Assembly: GCF_000004195.4 (NCBI RefSeq)
Contig: NC_030683.2
Location: 51,907,358 to 51,971,357, forward strand
DNA length: 64,000 bases
Direction of reading: 5' to 3'
Source of the DNA: Xenopus tropicalis
Taxonomy: Eukaryota > Chordata > Amphibia > Anura > Pipidae
The stretch's first letter is position 1, and each line of letters opens with the position of its first letter. The notes beneath the pieces are model-generated. The model did not search any database. It saw only the letters and a program-made list of their open reading frames with translations, and was not told the origin of the DNA. Made by a program: the position numbers and the translations under genes. Positions 26,488-37,163 of the stretch are shown piece by piece.

Positions 26488-26948
26488 TTGTACAGGTAAG
26501 GGACCACAGATATTCCATCTCTTCTCAGGATTGCTGCTATGGAGACTACCAGCTTGGTGAAAACTTGAAGAGCTGTTGTTATCCTGAAGGGTAAGATTCT
26601 GAACTGTAAGTGAAGAAGAGAGCCCTTGATTACTTCGGCTATTCGTAGAAACTTCCTGTGAGGCTGAAAAATGGGCACATGCAAGTAAGCATCCTTGAGA
26701 TCCAAGGAAACCATGTAGTCATCTCGATCTATTATGCTCATCACAACTTGATAGTCTCCATTTGAAAGGATTTTTTTCCGAACTGGTTGGCTGCTGGTTT
26801 TGAAGGGACCGTTGGTTTTGGGTACCAAAAAAACCTTTGAGTAGGTAACCTGACAAACCTCTGAGGGAGGAACTGGCTCGAGAACCTTGGAAAAAAATAA
26901 TTTTTCAATAGCTTCTTTGAGAGCCAATTGCTTTGTAGACTGAGCCAA
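26436..26948 (-). pseudogene. DIRS-type reverse transcriptase fragment
   Basis: The translated fragment shows reverse-transcriptase order: VFLVPKTNGPF near residue 40, then DDYMVSLDLKDAYLHVPIF with the first catalytic Asp, then LPFRITTALQVFTKLV, then VVPYLYKWFI. The last motif corresponds to the family's YLDD box, and both aspartates are replaced (Tyr and Lys), so it cannot be active. The frame breaks just after it, and RNase H-like sequence continues in other frames. It would copy the element's RNA in the cytoplasm if intact. DIRS is favoured over other retroelements by the DAYLHVPI motif and by the inverted repeats around it. Confidence 0.88.
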
Positions 26949-27171
26949 AGGAGTGAAGATAAACCTCTGGAGGTGGAACTTGATGAAACTCTATTGGATA
27001 GCCATCTTCTATAAGCTGGAGAACTCAGCTGTCCGTTATAGCCGCTTCCCATTCTGGCAGAAAAAAAAATTAGTCTTCCTCCCACAGGAAGAAAACTTCT
27101 GGCGTCAGAGAGGCAACTTCTTTTTCTGGGAGGAGAATTTATCACCTCCCTTGTTGAAAGCAAAGTTCCTC

Positions 27172-27447
27172 TTAAGGGATAAAAGGAGTCCTTATCCACC
27201 CTCCTTTAGGCAACTCACATCTAGGAGATCTTCTAACTCTAAACAAATGATTCCTTCTTTTCTTTGCATTATCTTGAGGCAAACATTTATTCTTTGTGCC
27301 TGACAATGACTCTAGTAATTTATCAAGCTCTGAACTGAATAAATGACCAGGTTCGAATGCCATAGTACAAAGACTATTCTTTGAAGCAACATCAGCCAAC
27401 CAGGTTTTTAACCATAAGACCCTCTTAACAGCAGTGGATAAAGCCAT
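27172..27447 (-). pseudogene. DIRS gag-like fragment
   Basis: It reads ALSTAVKRVLWLKTWLADVA, then SKNSLCTMAFEPGHLFSSEL, then a Lys/Arg-rich end. The pattern of Trp-Leu-Lys-x-Trp followed by S-K-x-S-L-C and L-F-x-x-E-L-D is typical of the region just before the reverse transcriptase in frog and fish DIRS elements. The 5' end of this reading frame is missing and the end runs into a frameshift before the polymerase. Confidence 0.7.
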
Positions 27448-27502
27448 AACTTTAGTGGACAGCTTGATTAGTTCGCTTGAACTACCCCATAGGACAAAAA
27501 AA

Positions 27503-27628
27503 CACTGACTGGTGCTTGAAGGTAATTCCTACTTATAGGTAGTTTTTTTGTTCTTTATTTTCTTGTCCTACCTGTCAGGGGAACAAAATATATCTCATAA
27601 TTAATGCCTTAGGGGACGTAAGGGAATA
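27503..27628 (-). repeat. Right inverted terminal repeat of the DIRS element
   Basis: It starts CACTGACTGGTGCTTGAAGG and runs outward through TCTTGTCCTACCTGTCAGGG. It is the reverse complement of the left repeat with scattered substitutions and short indels. Confidence 0.9.
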
Positions 27629-27645
27629 TTATGCTTCTTTGACAA

Positions 27646-28021
27646 CATGGGCAAAAAATTGATTTTGATCTCTTAGAAAACTTTGGTGGGTCATGCATTG
27701 GAAGTAAGATAGTTGAATCACTCAAATGGCTTTGATTAGTCCTGTTGTACAGGTAAACCAAAATGACTAGCAGTGTCAGTTAACCACATGGGAGTAATGG
27801 AAAGAAAAAATGTGATGGAAGTGAAAACTGTAGACATGGGCAAAAAATTGATTTTGATCTCTTAGAAAACTTTGGTGGGTCATGCATTGGAAGTAAGATA
27901 GTTGAATCACTCAAATGGCTTTGATTAGTCCTGTTGTACAGGTAAACCAAAATGACTAGCAGTGTCAGTTAACCACATGGGAGTAATGGAAAGAAAAAAT
28001 GTGATGGAAGTGAAAACTGTA
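27646..28021 (+). repeat. Perfect 188-bp tandem duplication
   Basis: Two adjacent copies (27646-27833 and 27834-28021) appear identical by eye. They begin ACATGGGCAAAAAATTG and end GAAAACTGTAG. The unit is intronic, non-coding and starts 18 bp beyond the right DIRS repeat. Confidence 0.93.
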
Positions 28022-28098
28022 GACATGACAAATCCCACATAGGATATATTGGAAACTACATACATTCAGTTTCATTCTCTAATTCTCTTAAATTATAT

Positions 28099-28764
28099 GG
28101 GGCCGATTCACTAAAGGTTGATAAAACGAGCCCTTTTATAGCATATGGTAAACATTTTATCACTTCTTATTTTTGTGACTTAACGCTCGATTTACTAAAA
28201 GGACTGGTGGCATAATTAAGACGTGATGTTCTTTACGTTATTTAACTTGCGATGAGAGCTTTTCTTGCGTTATTTCCCGCCGCGTGCGTTATTTCCCTCG
28301 CATGCGTGCTATATTAGCACAAGATTTCATGAACGTAACCATTAGTTTCAGAAAACTATTGTTCTGAAACTTACCATTTCCCTGAAAACTGGAGGATGCA
28401 TCACTCTAGGGCCAACACATACTTGAAAAAATCCCACTGCAAAGTCCATGTTGTGTTGCCAACAGCTCACGAACTACAATTTTCTTTAAGTACCGCCTGC
28501 CCCAAGTAGGTGTTAAACTTCTCACAGACTAATGCAATATTTAGCTTGTTTAACGCTTCAGATGTGTTTGTGAATCATGCGTTAGTATTGTTTCTATGCG
28601 AGAATTAATGCAATGCAAGGTAAATAACGCAGTGCGATTTTTTTGTGCATGCGATATCCATCTGAATGCATGAGAAATGACTTTGTTGAATCGGTATTTA
28701 TTGCGTGCTTTTTAACGCAAAAAAGCATGCGATAAGCGTTATCGACCTTTAGTGAATCGCCCCC
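28099..28764 (-). mobile_element. Harbinger-type MITE, copy C
   Basis: The ends GGGGCCGATTCACTAAAGG and CCTTTAGTGAATCGCCCCC are flanked by TAT on both sides. The conserved middle (CCAAGTAGGTGTTAA, CAAAGTCCATGTTGTGTTGC) is in the opposite orientation to copies A and B. Confidence 0.9.
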
Positions 28765-28777
28765 TATATATCTTAGT

Positions 28778-29250
28778 TAGTGATGAGTGAATCTGTCCCG
28801 TTTCGCTTGCCATAAAATTCGCAAAACAGCAAGAAAATTTGTGAAACGGCAAAAAATTTGTGAAACGGCAAAAAATTTGTGTAACGCATTTGTTGCACGA
28901 TTTTTTTGTCACCCGCGTATTTTTTATCGTCTGCGTCTATTTTCTGTCGCCCTCGTCTATGTTTTTTGTCAGCTGCGATTTTTTGCTGCGCCCGCATCCA
29001 AATTTTGACACGACTGCCCCTTTTTTTTTCAACGCAGCCGTGCTGTTTTTTCAGACGTGACTGCTGCCTTTTTGCCGCGACCACACCCAATTTGATGTGG
29101 CCGTGCCCGTTTTGATGCGGCCGCTCCCAATTTTTGGAGCGTCCACATCTTTACACAACTGCGCCCAATTTGACGCATGACAAAATAAACTAATTTTTCT
29201 GGAAGTTTCAAGAAACAATTCGCCAATGCCGAAATGCAGAAATTCAATAT
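28778..29250 (+). mobile_element. hAT-type MITE relative, expanded and 3'-truncated
   Basis: It starts TAGTGATGAGTGAATCTG, like the short hAT MITEs, but continues through a diverged run of phrases built on TTTTTTGTCGCCCGCG and TTTGATGCGGCCG. Its right arm (CCAATGCCGAAATGCAGAAA) is present, but the terminal CATCACTA is not seen. Confidence 0.6.
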
Positions 29251-29754
29251 GCTGTATAATATACAATATACATCAGCATCTATATCTATATCTATTGACA
29301 CATAAACAAATAGAGTCATTGCCTATGCACAAGAATCAATACACATGCATTTTAGTGGGCATTTTAGAATTGTCTGTTAGACCAAGCATAAATAGGGCAC
29401 ACTCAATTTTGTGAATAGTAACTGATTGTACTTTATGACATATGCCATTATCTTAGAATATGGTTCATTTTGAATTTCAGTCAAGCTATGTTATCAAAAT
29501 CAATTTAATTTCAGGATGACATGACATTTTCTTTTCTTGCCAAAGAGGCCGACAATGCATGATTCGTAAATTTAGCAAGTGGTTGCAAAATATTTAGTAA
29601 AATGCAATCACTTTACAACACTATTGTGTATATAGTGTCTGTGGAAAAACTCACATAAAGGAGACACTGATATAAAATGATGACAACATTTTAATCTATT
29701 TTTTAAGTATGTGCATATGTTTACATCCCAGATACAGTATTTTCATAGGTACTA

Positions 29755-30254
29755 TTAAAGAGGTGGTTCCATCAGGAACAATGAGTTATAATGCATTCAC
29801 TAAAGTGGTTGTATTGGTGCAAAAATGTTCACCCTTAAGTTCATTTTCAGTATGTTATAGAATGGCTTATTCCTAGCAATCTTCTTGCTTATTTATTCCT
29901 ATAGTTTTTCATATATTTGCCTTCCTCTTCTACCTTTTTCCATCTTTCAAATGAGGGTCACTGACCCCAGCAGGCACAAACTATTGCTGGGAAGCTACAA
30001 TTTTACTGTTATTGCTACTTTATATTACTTATCTGCCTATTCAGTCCCTCTGCTATACTTATTCCAGTATCTTATTTAAACCACTGCCTGGTTGCTAGGG
30101 AAAATAATACTGAAGAACTGCTGAACAAAATGTTAAATAATAATAAAAAATAATAATAAAATAATGAAAAATAACCACCAATTGCAAACTGTCTCTGAAT
30201 ATCACTGTCTCCATCATAATAAAAGTTAATTTAAAGGTGAACAAACCCCCTTAA
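29755..30254 (+). mobile_element. TTAA-flanked MITE (common Xenopus family)
   Basis: It starts TTAAAGAGGTGGTTC and ends TTTAAAGGTGAACAAACC followed by CCCTTAA. The inside contains the landmarks GGGTCACTGACCCCAGC and GGTTGCTAGGGAAA, which I recognise from a very abundant Xenopus repeat. About 55 extra bases separate the left end from the GTTCACCCTTAAGTTC block. A broken copy lies at 39452-39750. Confidence 0.75.
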
Positions 30255-30506
30255 TGGAAGTGAGCCTATGATTATACTCACAGTGACTGTGTTCCAAGGA
30301 CATGAAGGTTAAAATACCCTTTAACTAATAGACACATTAATTGTTACTGTCACATCTGTAAGTTATTTATGCTGAGATGTAGCATATTATGAAAAGTACA
30401 TAAGTTCTGATTTGTAATGTATAAAGAAAAAGATAAAATTTATCTTGCATAACAAGATGTTGTTTTACTAACCAGATTCTAATTACACCAAGGAAAGACT
30501 TCCCAT

Positions 30507-30979
30507 TAGGGATGTAGCGAACATCGCCGAAAATGTTCGCGAACCCGTTCACGGACTTTCGCCAAAACTCGCGAATATTCGCGAACTTTGCGAACCCCAT
30601 AGACTTCAATGGGAAGGCGAACTTTAAAACCTAGAAAAGCCATTTCTGGCCAGAAAACTGATTTTAAAGTTGTTTAAAGGGTGCCACGACCTGGACAGTG
30701 GCATGCAGGAGGGGGATCAAGGGCAAAAACTTCTCTGAAAAATACTTTGTAAAAAAAACGCCAAAAAAAAAACGCAAGCTATTCCTATGTATATGCATAG
30801 GCGATAAAACGAAGCGAAAAAACGCGGCGGAAAAACCAAGGCGAAAAAACGCGGCGCCAAAAAAAAACTCGGCGAACCCAAAGTGGCGAACATCGTCAAA
30901 AGTTCGCGAATTTGCACGAACGCGAACACCCGATATTCACGCGAATTAGTTCGCCAGCGAACAGTTCGCTACATCTCTA
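30507..30979 (+). mobile_element. hAT-type MITE, TIR TAGRGATGTAGCGAAC, copy 1
   Basis: The ends TAGGGATGTAGCGAAC and GTTCGCTACATCTCTA are flanked by a perfect 8-bp duplication CTTCCCAT (30499-30506, 30980-30987). The middle holds CATTTCTGGCCAGAAAACTG and GTGCCACGACCTGGACAGTG, shared with the copies at 40853 and 46561. Confidence 0.93.
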
Positions 30980-31637
30980 CTTCCCATGTATATAAGTATA
31001 AGTTGCACTTCAGACCAGCATACATTTTCACCGCTGTTTATAAGGTTCATCAGGACCAGGCCTCTAAAACTGCAATTCTAAAATAAAGTTTTGTTTTTTT
31101 TTTCCTTCAGATAAAAATAATACACCGTGAATATAGACTATTTCAAGGATATTCTGTTTTTAACAGCAAGAACAACAAGAAAACTAAGATGCATAGATTT
31201 TGACAGGTCTTTATTACGTGCCTTTGGGTCTGTTTGAATGAGTAATAAATACCTTGCTGCAATCAATGAAGTCATTTATTTTTCACATCTCTTCCAGAGT
31301 TACTAATTGAAACTACTAACAGGATCTTGAGAAAGATCAGAAACCTGATACAATGAAGGCCCATGTTTTCTGCCTTTCTGCTTTTCTAGGGGCCAGAATA
31401 ACTTCAAATTACCTGATAAAAAGATTCATCAGAGAGGTTTTAAAGTGATTAGAACTCCACAGTTGGGTTCCGACACTCAATGGGATTCAAATACAGTTTT
31501 GGTTTAAGAATCCAGTGATATGACGCAGCTGTCTTAACATTTATAACATCAAATCTTTGTGGTGATAAAATCTTATATAAAGCTGTAAAGTAGTTTTAAG
31601 ATCATGTTTTTTTTTAGGACAGTTCCGTAGTTTTGAT

Positions 31638-31881
31638 TAGCGATGAGCGAATCTGTCCCATTTTGCTTAGGCGAAAAATTAGCGATACTCTGAATAAAGT
31701 TGTGAAACGGTGAAAAATTAGCAAACACGAAAATGATGTGCGTAAAAAAATGTGTTTGCCAATTTTTTTATGTAAATAATTTTTATTGATTTTAAACAGG
31801 AAAACTTGCCAATTTTATCTTTTCAATGGCAAATTTTTGCACCGCTAATCCATGCCTGCCAAAAAAATCTGCTCATCACTA
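31638..31881 (+). mobile_element. Short hAT-type MITE with a tiny LINE insertion
   Basis: Its ends are TAGCGATGAGCGAATCTG and CTCATCACTA. The flanks GTTTTGAT and CTTTTTAT are a decayed 8-bp duplication. A 39-bp insertion at 31767-31805 interrupts it. Confidence 0.75.
31767..31805 (-). mobile_element. Extremely 5'-truncated LINE insertion
   Basis: The 39 bp contain AATAATTTTTATTGATTTT, which resembles the 3' end of the LINE insertion at 44281 (AATAATGTTTTTATTGAG). They are flanked by a perfect 11-bp duplication TTGCCAATTTT (31756-31766, 31806-31816). The T-rich side indicates minus orientation. Confidence 0.6.
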
Positions 31882-33643
31882 CTTTTTATCACTTTACAGT
31901 TTTTAAAAACAGTATTTAAAGGTGATGCGTTGTTTTATCTGGTGCAGTGATGTGCTACATAATAGGAAGTTAGGGTCAGCTTTTTTGTTTGAACTGGCTA
32001 AGTAGGTATCCACTGGTCTTTGTGTAGGGTATCTTCTTTACCAGTCTTATTGATCAACATGCATTGAAATTTATAGAGAAGTCTATTTAGAGGGAGGGAA
32101 ATACTAATGGCAAAATGCACCATTGTCTCCTGCACCACCTTGCAATGCATACACCATAGCTGTATTGTTTAGTGATAAGCAAAATTCACTGTCAATGTGA
32201 ATTTTTTGCAGTGTTTTTTTTTCTATGCAAAATGCATTGAAGTCAATGGGTGCTTTCCACAGCCATTGACTTCAATCACTGATTGGCCACTGGTTTTGCA
32301 GCAAAATGTTCCCATCATTAAAAAAAAAAAAGCTGATTGTGAATTATGGAATTTCACCATAGATCCATTCCAAAAAAATCTTGCTCATCTCTACAGTACA
32401 GTCTACAGTACAGTCTACAGTACAGTCTACAGTAGCCAATAATATGTTGGGTTGAGGAATCACACTCATAAATCATTTATATCTCAAAAACTATAAGAAC
32501 AAAATAATAAAACCTGCTTGTAAAAAAGAAAATATTTAGCATCCGCCACAGTTTGGTTTCTTTTTATAACAGTGTCAGTTCCACTGTAAATTATGGTGTC
32601 CCCTGTAAATTATGGTGTTGTTTTAAACTCCTTAAAATTTAATTCTCTCTCTCACTTTTGTATTTCATGTGTCAAAATCCCTATATTCAATTCACGTATT
32701 TTTCTTGTATGTGCCCTTTTTACAAGGTCAAGGGTGTAGGAGGGTGTTAATGTGCCGGTAAGACTTCATGAACAATACAGTCTTATTTGACTTTGTGTGC
32801 AGGCATAAATTCATTTAATTGTTTATTATAGTGCAGAAAATAAAAGCTATTTTTAGCAATATATCTGGCTTGGTTAGAGGTTTTACATAACGCCAAGTAT
32901 TGCCTAGCAACCCGCCTCGCTACATTACATTTCAAAGTCAGCATCTGTAGTGTATCTAATTGTTAGTAACATTTCAAGTTCATTACATTGAAGGTGTTTG
33001 TGGAGAAAATAGACAACTGATTTCTATGCTGTGGAGATGGTAGTAGCATTCTCAGATTTTAAAGCTGTGGCAGCACAAGACAATAATGAAATAATAAGAC
33101 TTGAAGAAAACGTTGGCTCATCATGCTGTGAAGAATCATGAAAATAGTTAGAGAATACTCTCACAAATGTATTGGTATGCACTGTACAGAAGGAATAAAA
33201 TGGCCTCCTTCTGGGTTCTTTATCAGAAATAATCAGCTGGCCAAAGAGGAGAACACATAAGATTCAAACTCCTGATGATTTTCCACTATTTTTTATAAGA
33301 AGTGGCAAGATCTGTTCAATTGATGTAGTTGCAGTTTCAAGATTTTTCTGTTTCAGAAAAATATTGTAAACATTTAAGAAGGAAAATTGTCACTTCTTTC
33401 TCACCACTAAAAATAAAGAAGTAAAATATTAAAGCAGCAAGTACTGTATGTGTACCTGCTGTTGCTCATAATTGCCATTAGAAGTATCATATATTTTTAA
33501 ATAGTTGGCTATTATTATGATTTTTTCAGTTATAAATCTACATTTCAGGTCATCTAAAGTCTGTTAAGTCCCAGTTTTAACAGGCACTTAACACTTTATG
33601 TATTGCATTTCCAGGTACAGTTCTTTACAGAGATTATACGTCA
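31882..33643. other. Intronic sequence with a degraded MITE and a 12-bp tandem repeat
   Basis: A diverged member of the TAGTGATGAGC family spans about 32170-32393 (TAGTGATAAGCAAAATTC to CTCATCTCTA). It is followed directly by about 3.7 copies of CTACAGTACAGT (32391-32434). The rest shows nothing recognisable. Confidence 0.55.
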
Positions 33644-34146
33644 TTAAAGGACAATGAAAGGTTAATATAAATTAAAAGTAAGTCTAAAGGCATTCTTTTT
33701 AAGTACTTACTGCATATCTAAATTCCCAGATCCCTGCTTGCTTCTCTGAGATATGGTGCTGGCAGCCTACAGCAGTGTGAAGACTACAGTGACATCACTG
33801 AAATCTCTCTTCCCTTCCTGTAGGCTGCCAGCGGCAGCTTTCCTATTCTCTGAGCATGTGTGTAACGATCCTGTCTCCTGGTCTGAGCTACACATGCCCA
33901 CCAGCCAATCAGAAGCGGATCTGGCAGGGGGGGGGGGGGGAATGAAACACATGTGCAGTATGAAGCAAGGAGGGAAAGGAAGGGAGAATACCTTTTTAGA
34001 GATGGCTGCCTGTTCTAGAAAATATGAAGTAAGTGTGACTGAGTAAATATTTGATTAGGTGAGCCAAAAGTGTGGCGTTTTTACTAAACAATAGGAGGAC
34101 TATTGGGCAGTATGCTTTTTAAATTTTGACTTGCATTCTCCTTTAA
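33644..34146 (+). mobile_element. TTAA-flanked MITE
   Basis: The ends TTAAAGGACAATG and CATTCTCCTTTAA are inverted repeats with one mismatch, and TTAA itself forms the target duplication (33644-33647, 34143-34146). It contains a run of 12 G's near 33928 and inverted GGCAGCCTACAG / CTGTAGGCTGCC blocks. It is non-coding. The 97-aa ORF inside is a chance frame. Confidence 0.85.
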
Positions 34147-34760
34147 CATCAGCCCCTGTCCCAGAGGAGCTTACACTATTGCCAATTTTATCAGGAGCCA
34201 ATTAACCTGCCTGTATGTTTTGGAGTGTGGGAGGAAACTGGAGTACCCTGAAGAAGCCCAACCAGACACAAGGGCGGAGATTAACTAATCCATGAATGCC
34301 TCAAGCGCTCGTTCAAACATTCCGAGCGTATTTTCTGTGACTTTTTCGTACCTTTCGCTATTTTTTCATACTTTGTGACAAAATTTGTGCGACAAAATCG
34401 TATTGTCGCGCAGAGAATTTCGGATTCATTCAAGCTTCGTTATCATGACTTTCCTTGGGCCAGGTTGGAGCTGCACAGTGCTGTTGATTCCTATGGGAGG
34501 CTTCCAAAATCATGCACAGAAGGATCAAAGTCAGAAAGGTTTTCCTGCATTTTACGATCGTTCGGTACAAAAATTTCCTGACTTTCGGATCGCCAATACA
34601 ATATTATCGTGACTAATACGATTTTTACATAAGCATTTTCTTGATAATCTTACGAAATTATCACATCCAATCCGAATTTATCCCATTCGGGATTCAAACT
34701 CGTGATTTCATGAATTGGGCCCCAAGGAGAACATACAAACTCCTTGCAGATAGGAACCAC
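34147..34760 (+). repeat. Old dispersed repeat split by a MITE
   Basis: The flanks GAGTGTGGGAGGAAACTGGA and GGAGAACATACAAACTCCTT belong to a repeat widely spread in vertebrate genomes. Its two halves are separated by the element at 34273-34723. I recognise the phrases but cannot assign the class with certainty. Confidence 0.6.
34273..34723. mobile_element. Harbinger-like MITE with 3-bp AAG duplication
   Basis: It begins GGCGGAGATTAACTAATC and ends CATGAATTGGGCCCC, flanked by AAG on both sides (34270-34272, 34724-34726). Removing it restores a continuous ACACAAGGAGAACATAC in the host repeat. The inside is rich in TTTTTCG and CGTATT motifs, like the palindromic element at 53279, and may be the same family. 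Confidence 0.7.
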
Positions 34761-36474
34761 TAGAATGGCTAGGGAAGTCCAGCCTAATATATGTATATAT
34801 TTACTTTATGATGGCTTGTAATAGGCGATTTACACATTTCGGTTTATATATGATTTCCTTTTACATTTTTACTCTTTACCAAATTTGCAGAAGTGATGTT
34901 TAACGATGTTGTGTATTTATAAAGCGATATATTTTTCCATACACATTTTACACCTCCCATTACAATCTCTGAAATCATCTATTAGAAAGTAAAAATGCAT
35001 GATGATGGGTATTTTGTGTTATCTTAGTACCCCTTAAAAATGAAATAACCTATTCAAGACACTTGGAAATATTCAAGGGGTAAGTTAAAATAGTGAGGCA
35101 AAACGGCGAAAAATTCTTAAAAATGGGAATTTTTTTGGCACACGCAACTTTTTTGACTCAAATTTTCAATGCCAAAATTTTGTGGCCGTGTCACAAAAAA
35201 TTTGGCGATGACAAAATGCTGAATTTTGATGCCTGGCAAAAACGTTTGCTCAACACTAGCCATGACCCATTAGCTAAGGGAGGGGATACAACCATTTAAT
35301 GAAGAGCAGGCACTTAATGCCCAATGAGTGCCTGTTCTTTAAAATATTATTGTATCTAATCTAAATGTCTAGATACATTTTGTTCCATTCATTAGAGTTT
35401 TGCTCCTTCTGCTAGATCTCCACTAATGTGGCCAGAAAAGTATTTTATAGAAAAATAGAACCTAGGCCAGTAAGTAAGAATCATACTTATCTATTTGGGT
35501 TTACCAATCACTATTAGAGTAAACTGAAACAATGAATTGATAACAGTTTTTTTTATTGGTTATGTTCTTGTTGTTTATCTGTAGTAGGTTGCTAGTGTAT
35601 TGCAATTTGTTATTGCTCTAGGGAAGTATTTGCCTATTGTTAATCACTGAGCACCCTAGCGTGCATTCAGAAAGAAAAAAGATTGTTTATATTGTAGTGT
35701 CTGTTTAAAGGTTTCAGATTTTTAAATCAACCAAAATGATAAGTAATGCATTTACAAGAATGCAGCATCTAGACCTTTTTTTCCTTGTAATCTATAATGG
35801 AGTTATTTAGGTTATTGTAACATGTAACCCATTGAGTGAGTATGCGGTAACATAATTCACAGCAAGATATATCATACTCTCTTGCTATCTGTGAATCTTC
35901 ATTGAAATATTATTTCTTCTGAGTTGACACAGGGAACAGTGAATTCCAGCAATGTATATTGAGTTCTCTGCTCCAAATGTGATAATAAATCAGGGCCTAT
36001 CTGTGACTAACACTAGCCTTCATTTAAAAACTAACCTAAATGTGTAAAGCACTATGATCCAAAACTGCAAGATATGAATATACTTTGCTTTGTACTAAGC
36101 TTTGGGTATTGAAACTGAACATTAATTTTAGTGTGTTAAAGCACCCTCAGGAATCTCTTTAGATATAGTTATTTATACAGTATATGCAGTATCAAAATAT
36201 CCTGACAGCGGCAGAAATAATAATTTTTATCATTCTAAATTTAAAAGGACTTAAGTAACTTTACACATATATCTTTCATTAAGTCAATAAATGCAAATCC
36301 CGTTATCCTATATAATCCTATATATCCTATATATATATATATTCAAAAAAGCCATGCGTTTTTAATACACAATTGATTGTTTTTGGAATATAACTCGGTG
36401 TTGCTGGATATTTAAATCAATTACCTTGCACCCGAGCTAAGAGCTGAAGCAGAGTGCCACCCTGTCTTCGCTAT
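34761..36474. other. Intronic sequence with one short MITE
   Basis: A degraded hAT MITE lies at 35091-35258 (TAGTGAGGCAAAACGGCG to CTCAACACTA). The remainder is AT-rich with no recognised element. A (TA)-rich run lies at 36311-36343. Confidence 0.55.
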
Positions 36475-37126
36475 ATATTGTGACATGCTGAATGCCTGTA
36501 CATGCAATTTTGGGGGAATTAGCAATGGTAGGCAGGCAGGCATGCAGAGGATCCGGAGCATAGAGACAGGGACACCAAGTCTTCAGGCAAAACTCAGGTT
36601 TATTTAGGGCCAGTTCTTCCCAACAGAAACATAAAGACATAAGTTCATAAACAGTTCAGTGTTATGATATGTCCCTCCTTCAGGGTTCTCACCTTCCAGG
36701 GTTGGTCCCACACTCTGGAACACTCAGGCTTCACAGTAAGCCTTGCTGAGCCATCTCAGCACTCAACCATTTGGTCAGAACTCCCTCTGCTCCCTGGCAG
36801 TGGCAGGAGGCACCCCCAGCTCCTCTGGGAGTTCCTGACACAGGCAGCCTTCCTGCTCTGTGCCCTGCTCTGAGAGTGACCTTCACTCAGTCAGCATTCA
36901 ATTCCAACTCCAACCCTGTAAATCACACAGCCCTCTTTATTGGCTGCTCACCTGCAGCCTAATGAGGCAGCTCCCTACAGCTGGCCAAATCAAAATCTTA
37001 AAGGGAGATTTATTCCAACACAGCATTACCTGCTGCAAAACCAGGTATTTTACCTTGGGCCATTTGTATCCCACCTTAACACTGGTGGAAATACACCAAA
37101 CAATGACCTTTTCCATTGCATCTCTC

Positions 37127-37135
<9 letters not shown>
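36475..37135. mobile_element. TIR element with TATTGTGACATGC ends, copy 1
   Basis: It starts TATATTGTGACATGCTG and ends GCATCTCTCACAATATA. Shared inner blocks with 41511-42403 are GGTAGGCAGG, AGACAGGGACACCA, TCTTCCCAACA and GCTGGCCAAATCAAAAT. The insertion point is AT-rich, so the target duplication is unclear. No transposase was seen. A (TA)n run (37131-37157) follows. Confidence 0.7.

Positions 37136-37157
<22 letters not shown>
37131..37157 (+). repeat. (TA)n microsatellite
   Basis: About 13 uninterrupted TA units, adjoining the end of the preceding TIR element. Confidence 0.95.

Positions 37158-37163
<6 letters not shown>

Larger units (their letters stand above)
25492..27628 (-). mobile_element. 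Deleted DIRS-type retroelement
   Basis: Inverted terminal repeats of about 130 bp enclose a minus-strand fragment of a DIRS-like element: a gag-like stretch (27447-27172), a reverse transcriptase (26948-26436) and RNase H remnants down to about 25740. DIRS elements use a tyrosine recombinase in place of an integrase and have inverted repeats plus an internal complementary region. Here the repeats and the complementary region survive, but no recombinase gene is visible. The element is about 2.1 kb against the usual 5-6 kb, so a large internal deletion has occurred. Frameshifts and a changed catalytic motif show it is dead. Confidence 0.85.

Noticed and set aside
26953..27303. 116-residue plus-strand ORF
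   Set aside because: It is the antisense shadow of the DIRS gag and polymerase region.
33753..34046. 97-residue ORF with Gly run
   Set aside because: It falls inside the TTAA-flanked MITE and its Gly run comes from a poly-G tract.
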